Assembly (NCBI GenBank): GCA_033720955.1 | Contig: JAWWBN010000101.1 | Coordinates: 1 to 11,788, forward strand | DNA: 11,788 nucleotides | From: JAWWBN01 sp033720955 | GTDB taxonomy: Bacteria; Acidobacteriota; Thermoanaerobaculia; Multivoradales; JAHEKO01 | Direction: 5' to 3' | Part shown: positions 6,599-11,788 of the stretch, piece by piece | Numbering within the stretch: the stretch's first letter is position 1 | Layout of the letters: each line of letters opens with the position of its first letter | Position numbers and translations under genes: made by a program | Notes under the pieces: model-generated | Told to the model about the DNA's origin: nothing | What the model saw: only the letters and a program-made list of their open reading frames with translations | Database searches by the model: none

Positions 6599-6617
6599 CG
6601 TCCTGGAAAAAAGGACG
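6599..6617 (-). other. Leader hairpin with U-rich loop
   Basis: The inverted repeat CGTCCT / AGGACG has a seven-base loop. On the minus-strand transcript the loop is UUUUUCC. It sits in the 107-base gap between DUF2461 and the small gene, just after the predicted transcription start. It is not followed by a U run on either strand, so it is not a standard intrinsic terminator; it may be a 5' leader structure. The rest of the gap holds only the -10 candidate and the ribosome site. Confidence 0.4.
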
Positions 6618-6631
6618 TTGGGCTCTGCGCG

Positions 6632-6640
6632 AGTCTATCA
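6632..6640 (-). promoter_or_regulatory. Extended -10 promoter (TGATAGACT) for the small gene / phosphodiesterase / DUF2911 operon
   Basis: On the minus strand TGATAGACT fits an extended -10 (TGN then TAGACT). It sits about 75-80 bases upstream of ATG 6555 and just after the DUF2461 stop. No good -35 box is seen, which is tolerable for extended -10 promoters. It shares TAGACTCG with the serC upstream region. Confidence 0.4.
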
Positions 6641-6662
6641 GAAGGGTGGCGCCGGGTCGGCC

Positions 6663-7361
6663 TCAGAAGGGGAGGTCGAGGGCGCGGCAGAGGAAGCGCA
6701 CCAGCGGCGCGGCGGCGCGGCAGAGGTCGGCGTACCGCGCGAGAAAGCCGTCGCCGACGGCGTCTCTCTCCGTCAGGGAGGCGGCCAGGAAGTAGTCCTT
6801 CCGCTTCAGATCGTCGATCTGGGGATGATCGGCGGGGAAGCCCTTCGGCGCCCTCTTCAGCGAGTCGCCCCCGAGGGCGAGGCCCGCCTCGACGACCGCC
6901 CTGCCGGCCGACGCCCGGCGCCAGGTCGCGGGGTCGGCGGCGATCGCCTCGCGGATCCGGGTCAGCACCGGCGTCGGCGGGTGGTAGATGCCGCCCCCCA
7001 CGTAGACCTCCTCCGGGGAGAGCGACAGGTAGAAGCCGGGAGCGTGGATGTCCTTGGCGCGCTCGTGGCGGAACTGCATGGCGCAGTTGGTCTTGTAGGG
7101 GGCGCGATCGCGGGCGAAGCGCACGTCGCGGTAGATCCGGAAGAGCGACCCGCCGACCACCTTGGGGATGGCGGTGAAGTGCGGGCTGATTCTCCTCAGA
7201 TGGGGCCCGAAGTCGCTGATGAAGGTGAGTGCCGCGTCCTTGACCGAGCTCTCGTAGCGCTCCCTGTTCTCCTGGAACCAGTCGCGCCGGTTGTTGGCGG
7301 CGAGGTCGCGCAGGAAGTCGAAGAGCTCCGGCCGAAAGGGGGAGCTCGCGGAGGCCGTCAT
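6663..7361 (-). CDS. DUF2461 family protein
   Basis: A 232-residue soluble protein of the DUF2461 (TIGR02453) family, of unknown biochemical activity. Family signatures are clear: FDFLRDLAANNRRDWFQENRERYE near residues 14-37 (given in the middle of the usual FL..L..NN..WF pattern), SLFRIYRDVRFARDRAPYKT (72-91), the GFYLSLSPEEVYVGGGIYHPP region (108-128), and the C-terminal KGFPADHP...LKRKDYFLA segment. The length is typical (about 220-230). There is no signal peptide or membrane helix. ATG 7361 follows a weak GGCGGG site and lies nine bases after the stop of the peptidase/LysM gene, so the two are co-transcribed. Nothing in the context assigns a role. Confidence 0.93.
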   Translation of the reverse strand: MTASASSPFRPELFDFLRDLAANNRRDWFQENRERYESSVKDAALTFISDFGPHLRRISPHFTAIPKVVGGSLFRIYRDVRFARDRAPYKTNCAMQFRHERAKDIHAPGFYLSLSPEEVYVGGGIYHPPTPVLTRIREAIAADPATWRRASAGRAVVEAGLALGGDSLKRAPKGFPADHPQIDDLKRKDYFLAASLTERDAVGDGFLARYADLCRAAAPLVRFLCRALDLPF

Positions 7362-7370
7362 CCCGCCGGC

Positions 7371-8123
7371 TCAGCGGCTGGAGGGGATGAGGAGGATCTG
7401 CCCCGGACGGATCAGGTCGCCGCGGATGCCGTTGCTGCGCCGGACCTCCTCGACGGTGGTGCTGTGCCGGCGGGCGATCCGCGCCAGCGTGTCGCCGCGA
7501 GCGACCCGGTAGCGCAGGACGAGGAACTCGCTCTCGCCCGGGTCGAGCGCGGCGACGTGCTCGCGGTAGGGGCGCGGGAAGATCGCCAGGTGGTAGTGGA
7601 CCGGGCGGTACTCCAGCGTCGCCTCCAGAACCCCGGCCTCCTCCAGGGTGAGCAGGACCCCCTCGACCCAGGCCCGGCAGCGGCGGCTCCAGCTCCGTCG
7701 CAGGTCGACGCCGATGCCGTTGGGGTGCACCGAGCGCCGGCTGGCGTTCGCCGGCTGCATCCGGGTCGCGCGGGTCAGGCTGGTGACCACCAGCGGCTCG
7801 CGGCACTCCTCGGCGTAGCGCGCCGCAAGCCGCTCGACGAAGAGCCTGATCTCCGGCCGCGCGTACGGGAAGGAGACCTCCTTCAGGAAGTAGTCGCCGT
7901 TGCCCGGCAGGTGGACCAGCTCGCCCCGGCGGACCGCGTCGAGCACGTCGTGACGGGTGTCGTAGGTCGCGAGCCGGTGAGTCGCCGCCTGGTGGTTCTG
8001 GCGATCGAGGGAGCTGCTCGAGCCGCGCAGGCTGGCGGCCGGCCCGGCCACCGCCGGCCCCGCCAGCAGACAGCCCACGAGGAGCGCGGGGGGGCAGAGC
8101 GTTCGAGCGAGACGATCGGGCAT
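7371..8123 (-). CDS. Secreted LAS-like (DUF5715-type) zinc peptidase with C-terminal LysM
   Basis: A 250-residue exported protein. Residues 1-28 are a signal peptide; LVGC at 15-18 also resembles a lipobox, but the hydrophobic run continues beyond C18, so type I cleavage near AVAGPA is as likely. The central part (about 85-185) has the LAS/M15 zinc-peptidase pattern: SVHPNGIGVDL (131-141), matching SxHxxGxxxD with ligands H133 and D140, and later HYH (176-178), the HxH element with H178 as third ligand. TSLTRATR (114-121) precedes it, as in DUF5715 proteins. Residues 204-248 are a LysM domain (YRVARGDTLARIARRH...PGQILLIP), which binds peptidoglycan glycans. The likely role is cleavage or binding of wall peptides in the periplasm. 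The start at ATG 8123 has a poor Shine-Dalgarno. It is first in an operon with DUF2461 and has a recognisable promoter. The peptidase call rests on motifs only. Confidence 0.85.
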   Translation of the reverse strand: MPDRLARTLCPPALLVGCLLAGPAVAGPAASLRGSSSSLDRQNHQAATHRLATYDTRHDVLDAVRRGELVHLPGNGDYFLKEVSFPYARPEIRLFVERLAARYAEECREPLVVTSLTRATRMQPANASRRSVHPNGIGVDLRRSWSRRCRAWVEGVLLTLEEAGVLEATLEYRPVHYHLAIFPRPYREHVAALDPGESEFLVLRYRVARGDTLARIARRHSTTVEEVRRSNGIRGDLIRPGQILLIPSSR

Positions 8124-8140
8124 CGTTCTTGAAGAATGAT
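8122..8140. repeat. AT-rich 19-bp palindrome over the peptidase/LysM start codon
   Basis: Arms ATCGTTCTT (8122-8130) and AAGAATGAT (8132-8140) surround one central G and match at eight of nine positions. In such GC-rich DNA this AT-rich symmetry stands out. It covers the start codon on the minus strand and lies in the predicted 80-base leader. A one-base loop makes an RNA hairpin unlikely, so a dimeric DNA-binding protein site is the better reading. Confidence 0.45.
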
Positions 8141-8209
8141 CCCCGGGTAGGCCGACGACCTGTCCCCGGGCAGCGCGCCGACGAGGCGGGATCCGCGAAA
8201 GCGAGTTGA

Positions 8210-8238
8210 TTTCTAACACAAGCCAGACAGCGAGACAA
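8210..8238 (-). promoter_or_regulatory. Sigma-70-like promoter of the peptidase/LysM-DUF2461 operon
   Basis: On the minus strand TTGTCT (8238-8233) and TAGAAA (8215-8210) are exactly 17 bases apart, each four of six to consensus, with an upstream TGT giving an extended -10. Transcription would begin near 8203, about 80 bases before the start codon. This is the best promoter in the window. Confidence 0.55.
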
Positions 8239-8275
8239 GCCGGCCCCGCGGGCTCGTTCCGTTCCCGGCGAAGGG

Positions 8276-8281
8276 TAGAAT
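8276..8281 (+). promoter_or_regulatory. Candidate -10 (TAGAAT) for the multihaem cytochrome gene
   Basis: TAGAAT matches the -10 consensus at five of six positions and lies 59 bases before ATG 8341 in the 217-base divergent gap. No -35 box is evident at 16-18 bases. The rest of the gap holds the divergent promoter and the palindrome described separately, and nothing else that I recognise. Confidence 0.4.
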
Positions 8282-8340
8282 CCCCGCTCCGAGCCGCCGC
8301 CCCGCCCACCTCATGACCTTTCCGAGCTCACCCCCATAAG

Positions 8341-11166
8341 ATGCCCGAGCCCAAGACCCCCGCCCCTACGCCGCGCCGCCTGCAGCTTCTCCCGCCGGTC
8401 GGGCCGCGTCTGCGCAAGCTCCTCACCGTCGTGCTCGGCCTCTTCGCCCTGCTGGTGGTGAACGCCCTCTACCTGGTCTCCACCACCGTCTTCGAGTGGG
8501 CGACCGGCCAGACGTACCAGAACTGGTTCTACCTGGTGAACTTCCTGGTCCACCTGGTGCTGGGGCTGCTGCTCGTCGTCCCGTTCGTCGTCTACGGCGC
8601 CCTGCACATTCGCGCCGCCCACAACTGGCCGAACCGAAGGGCGGTGGCGGTGGGCTACGTGCTCTTCGGGGTGGCGTTGCTGCTGCTGGCCAGCGGCGTC
8701 GTCCTCACCCGCATCGAGGGCCTCATCGTGGTCAAGGACCCGGGGGTGCGCTCGGTGGCCTACTGGGCGCACGTCCTGAGCCCGATCGCCGCCGTCTGGC
8801 TGTTCGTGCTGCACCGGCTGGCCGGACCCAAGATCCGCTGGCGGGTGGGGCTGCGCTGGGGCCTCGTCGCCGCCCTCTTCGCCGGGGTGATGCTGGTCGT
8901 CCAGGCGCAGGACCCGCGGCGGTGGAACGTCGAGGGGCCGGCGTCGGGCGAGCGCTACTTCTTCCCCTCGCTGTCCCGCACCGCCACCGGCGACTTCATC
9001 CCGGCGCGGGTGCTGGACAACGACGAGTACTGCCAGGAGTGCCACGCCGACAGCCACGAGAGCTGGGCGGTGAGCGCCCACCGCTTCAGCTCGTTCAACA
9101 ACCCGGCCTACGCCTTCTCGGTGGAGGAGACGCGGCAGGTGGCCCTCGAGCGCGACGGCGACGTCCACGCCTCCCGCTTCTGCGCCGGCTGTCACGACCC
9201 GGTGGTCTTCTTCAGCGGACGCTTCGACGCCCCCGACTTCGACGGCATCAACGACTCCACCGGGCAGGCGGGAGTGACCTGCACCTCCTGCCACGCGATC
9301 ACCCATCTGAACAGCGTGCGGGGCAACGCCGACTACACCATCGAGGAGCCGGTGCACTACCCGTTCGCCTTCAGTGAGAACCGGGCGCTGGCCTGGGTCA
9401 ACCGGCAGCTCGTGAAGGCCAAGCCCGAGTTCCACAAGAAGACCTTCCTCAAGCCCCTGCACCGGACGCCGGAGTTCTGCGCCGCCTGCCACAAGGTCCA
9501 CCTGCCCGAGGAGCTGAACAAGTACAAGTGGCTGCGGGGCCAGAACCACTACGACTCCTACCATCTCTCGGGGGTCTCGGGGCACGGAGTGGCGAGCTTC
9601 TACTACCCGGACGTGGCGCAGGAGAACTGCAACGGCTGCCACATGAAGCTCGAGCCCTCCGACCAGTTCGCGGCGAGGGACTTCGACGGCAGCGGGGTCG
9701 CCAAGGCGCACGACCACCAGTTCCCCAGCGCCAACACGGCGCTCCCGCACCTGCTGGGCATGCCCGAGTGGGTGAACGAGAAGCACCGTCTCTTCAACGA
9801 GGGGGTCATGCGGATCGACCTCTTCGGGATCAAGGAGGGGGGAACGATCGACGGCGAGCTGACGGCGCCGCTTCGGCCCGCGCTGCCGGTGCTGGCGCCG
9901 GGACGCTCCTACCTGCTGGAGACGGTGATCCGCACCCTCAAGATGGGCCACCACTTCACCCAGGGGACGGCCGACTCCAACGAGATCTGGGTTCGTCTCG
10001 AGGCCACCTCCGGGGGCCGGGTGGTGGGGATCTCCGGCGGTCGCGCCGCCGACGGAGAGGTGGATCCCTGGTCGCACTTCGTCAACTCCTACGTGCTCGA
10101 CCGCGACGGCAACCGCATCGACCGGCGCAACGCCCAGGACATCTTCGTCGCCCTCTACAACCACCAGATCCCGCCCGGCGCGGCGGACGTGGTGCACTAC
10201 CGGCTGGAGGTGCCGAACTGGGTGCGCGAGCCGGTGGAGGTGGAGGTCAAGCTCCTCTACCGGAAGTTCGACACCACCTACATGCAGTACGTCTACGGTC
10301 CGGAGTACGTCAACGATCTGCCGATCCTGGAGCTCGCCGCCGACCGGCTGGTCTTCCCGGTGGCCGGCGCGCCGCCGCCGCCGGCGCCCGCGGCGTCGCC
10401 GATCCCCGAGTGGCAGCGGTGGAACGACTACGGCATCGCGCTGCTGCGCAAGGGGGGCAAGAGCAAGGGCGAGCTGCGGCAGGCGGAGGAGGCCTTCCGC
10501 CGGGTCGAGGAGCTGGGCCGGCCGGACGGCCCGTTGAACCTGGCGCGGGTCTACCTGGAGCAGGGCACGGTGCAGGACCGCGCCATCGAGGCCCTGGCGC
10601 GGGCCGCCGCCTTCGACCCGCCGGCGCCGAGATGGTCGGTGGCCTGGTTCACGGGGCTCGTCAACAAGCAGAACGGCTTCCTGGACGAGGCGATCGACAG
10701 CTTCCGCGGCATCGTCGCCCTGGACGACGAGGAGACGCGGCGCCGGGGCTTCGACTTCAGCCAGGACTACCGGCTGCTCAACGAGCTCGGCCAGACCCTC
10801 TTCGAGCGCGCCAAGCAGGAGCGGGGGGATGCCCGCCGGGCGGAGCGGGAGGCCCTGCTCGAGGAGGCGGCGGCCACCTTCCGCGCCAGCCTCGAGCTCG
10901 ACCCGGAGAACGTGACCGCCCACTACAACCTCGACCTGATCCTGAAGCGGCTCGGGCGCGACGACGAGGCCCGGGTCCACTTCGATCTGTACCTGAAGTA
11001 CAAGCCGGACGACAACGCGCGCGACCGCGCCGTGGCGATCCACCGGGCGGCCAACCCGGCCGCCGACCACGCCGCCGAGGCGATCGTGATCTACGACCTG
11101 TCGCGGCCGGGCGCCTACGGCCTCGAGGAGGGGCCGCCGGCGGTGTCCGTCGCCGGGTCGCCCTAG
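8341..11166 (+). CDS. Membrane b-type-like / pentahaem c-type cytochrome with C-terminal TPRs
   Basis: A 941-residue electron-transfer protein in three parts. Residues 27-190 hold five membrane helices (27-47, 63-86, 102-123, 140-160, 173-190). Helix 2 carries H71 near one end and H89 beyond the other; helix 4 carries H144 and H158, the H-x13-H spacing of dihaem cytochrome b, so b-type haems are inferred. Residues about 220-480 contain five CXXCH sites (C231, C281, C314, C380, C430) and many extra histidines, such as SAHRF, HKVH, SGHG and HDH, that could be distal ligands, like the cytochrome c554 group. Residues about 500-675 look like beta-rich domains. After a proline-rich linker (about 675-686), TPRs run from 690 to about 915. 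All c-haem and TPR parts should face the periplasm. The likely role is moving electrons between the quinone pool and a periplasmic partner. The ribosome site is weak. The CRTAC1-like gene follows after 22 bases. Confidence 0.9.
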   Translation: MPEPKTPAPTPRRLQLLPPVGPRLRKLLTVVLGLFALLVVNALYLVSTTVFEWATGQTYQNWFYLVNFLVHLVLGLLLVVPFVVYGALHIRAAHNWPNRRAVAVGYVLFGVALLLLASGVVLTRIEGLIVVKDPGVRSVAYWAHVLSPIAAVWLFVLHRLAGPKIRWRVGLRWGLVAALFAGVMLVVQAQDPRRWNVEGPASGERYFFPSLSRTATGDFIPARVLDNDEYCQECHADSHESWAVSAHRFSSFNNPAYAFSVEETRQVALERDGDVHASRFCAGCHDPVVFFSGRFDAPDFDGINDSTGQAGVTCTSCHAITHLNSVRGNADYTIEEPVHYPFAFSENRALAWVNRQLVKAKPEFHKKTFLKPLHRTPEFCAACHKVHLPEELNKYKWLRGQNHYDSYHLSGVSGHGVASFYYPDVAQENCNGCHMKLEPSDQFAARDFDGSGVAKAHDHQFPSANTALPHLLGMPEWVNEKHRLFNEGVMRIDLFGIKEGGTIDGELTAPLRPALPVLAPGRSYLLETVIRTLKMGHHFTQGTADSNEIWVRLEATSGGRVVGISGGRAADGEVDPWSHFVNSYVLDRDGNRIDRRNAQDIFVALYNHQIPPGAADVVHYRLEVPNWVREPVEVEVKLLYRKFDTTYMQYVYGPEYVNDLPILELAADRLVFPVAGAPPPPAPAASPIPEWQRWNDYGIALLRKGGKSKGELRQAEEAFRRVEELGRPDGPLNLARVYLEQGTVQDRAIEALARAAAFDPPAPRWSVAWFTGLVNKQNGFLDEAIDSFRGIVALDDEETRRRGFDFSQDYRLLNELGQTLFERAKQERGDARRAEREALLEEAAATFRASLELDPENVTAHYNLDLILKRLGRDDEARVHFDLYLKYKPDDNARDRAVAIHRAANPAADHAAEAIVIYDLSRPGAYGLEEGPPAVSVAGSP

Positions 11167-11188
11167 CCCGGTCCAGAGAGGAGACCCC

Positions 11189-11788
11189 GTGGAGGATCCG
11201 AGAAGAAGGAGCCCCGACGAAGAGCTGCGTCCGCCCGGCGACGACGCGGTGATCGGCCGCGCCGTCAAGATCTCCCTGCTGGCCCTGGCGGCTCTGGCGG
11301 CGGTGGTGGCGGTGGTCTACCTGGCGCTCTCCGGCGGCGAAGTGGAGGCGCCGGAGGTGTCGCTCGAGGCGGCGGCGCCGGCCGTGGTGGAGACCGAGGC
11401 CGAGGCGCCGCCCGTCTCCTTCACCGACGTCACCGAGGCCGCCGGCATCGACTTCGTGCACCACAACGGCGCCACGGGCGAGAAGCTGCTGCCGGAGACC
11501 ATGGGCGGCGGGGTGGCCTTCTTCGACGGCGACGGCGACGACGACCCCGATCTCTTCCTGCTCAACGGCGCCCCGTGGCCCCACTCGCCGCGGCCGCAGA
11601 CGATGCCCGCCAGCCGCTACTACGTGAACCGGGGCGACGGCACCTTCCAGGACGCCTCGCGCGCCAGCGGCCTCGACCTGACGCTCTACGGCACGGGGGT
11701 GGCGGCCGGCGACTACGACGGCGACGGCGCCATCGACCTGTTCGTGGCGGCGGTGGGGAGGAACCGTCTGCTGCGCAACGCCGGCGGC
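11189..11788 (+). CDS. CRTAC1/ASPIC-UnbV-type FG-GAP repeat protein, partial (C-terminus off the right edge)
   Basis: The first 200 codons of a membrane-anchored protein. Residues 1-23 are a charged cytoplasmic tail (MEDPRRRSPDEELRPPG...), residues about 24-48 one membrane helix without a clear cleavage site, then an Ala/Glu/Val-rich spacer. The exported part begins with VSFTDVTEAAGIDFVHHNG (about 77-95), the usual entry of CRTAC1-family proteins. It is followed by FG-GAP/VCBS beta-propeller repeats with calcium-type loops DGDGDDDPDLF and DYDGDGAIDLF, and RYYVNRGDGTF between them. The ASPIC/UnbV domain expected at the C-terminus lies outside the window. The GTG start has GGAG at 11180-11183, five bases away, and no in-frame ATG fits. 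It is 22 bases after the cytochrome gene on the same strand, so probably in one operon. The function of such proteins is unknown; extracellular binding is likely. Confidence 0.88.
   Translation, partial: MEDPRRRSPDEELRPPGDDAVIGRAVKISLLALAALAAVVAVVYLALSGGEVEAPEVSLEAAAPAVVETEAEAPPVSFTDVTEAAGIDFVHHNGATGEKLLPETMGGGVAFFDGDGDDDPDLFLLNGAPWPHSPRPQTMPASRYYVNRGDGTFQDASRASGLDLTLYGTGVAAGDYDGDGAIDLFVAAVGRNRLLRNAGG

Noticed and set aside
8124..8309. N-terminal extension of the peptidase/LysM gene to 8309
   Set aside because: The frame stays open, but the extension has no protein-like features, covers the best promoter in the window, and would bury the signal peptide that begins at 8123.
8313..8339. An eight-codon leader ORF ending one base before the cytochrome ATG
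   Set aside because: It has no ribosome site, and an ATG-to-stop frame this short is expected by chance.
8311..11268. A 985-codon open frame on the minus strand across the cytochrome gene
   Set aside because: It is the antisense of a gene with five CXXCH sites, membrane helices and TPRs. Its product is a Val/Arg/Gly/Leu-rich, low-complexity translation with no recognisable domain, as expected from strong third-position GC bias.

Overview
The window is GC-rich throughout (roughly 70 % by eye) and holds nine protein-coding genes plus one interrupted gene, packed with very short intergenic gaps. Strong third-position GC bias creates long open frames antisense to almost every gene. The gene families present (DUF2911, DUF2461, an LAS-like peptidase with LysM, a multiheme cytochrome/TPR protein followed by a CRTAC1-type FG-GAP protein) suggest a Gram-negative, soil or sediment type bacterium. 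Acidobacteriota (for example the Thermoanaerobaculia) would fit best; Gemmatimonadota or Myxococcota cannot be excluded. This placement is inference from gene content only. There is no rRNA, tRNA, CRISPR array or mobile element.

Layout. Positions 1-781 (minus) are the N-terminal part of an EamA/DMT transporter that runs off the left edge. It is divergent from serC (874-1962, plus), a full-length phosphoserine aminotransferase. Convergent with serC is a REC-GGDEF response regulator (2851-1976, minus) that carries an in-frame amber codon inside the receiver domain and a degenerate GGDEF motif. Divergent from it is a predicted lipoprotein apyrase of the eukaryote-type GDA1/CD39 family (2936-4150, plus). 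Its stop codon shares a CTAG palindrome with the stop of the last gene of a minus-strand series. Read in transcription order (right to left) that series is: LAS-like peptidase/LysM (8123-7371), DUF2461 (7361-6663), then after a probable internal promoter a small charged protein (6555-6307), an ENPP-type phosphodiesterase/nucleotide pyrophosphatase with a lipoprotein-like N-terminus (about 6296-5034), and a secreted DUF2911 protein (5037-4147). From 8341 rightward (plus) lie a large membrane cytochrome with a b-type-like membrane domain, five CXXCH haem sites and C-terminal TPRs, and the start of a membrane-anchored CRTAC1/ASPIC-UnbV-like protein cut by the right edge.

How the genes may work together. 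The most striking association is a CD39-like NTPDase and an ENPP-like enzyme, both predicted to be lipid-anchored outside the inner membrane, encoded tail to tail. Together they could degrade extracellular or periplasmic nucleotides to nucleoside monophosphates. The DUF2911 gene is translationally coupled to the ENPP gene and probably belongs to the same function. The peptidase/LysM gene points to cell-wall work. The right-hand pair looks like an electron-transfer module linking the membrane quinone pool to periplasmic haems. These are hypotheses from domain content and gene order.
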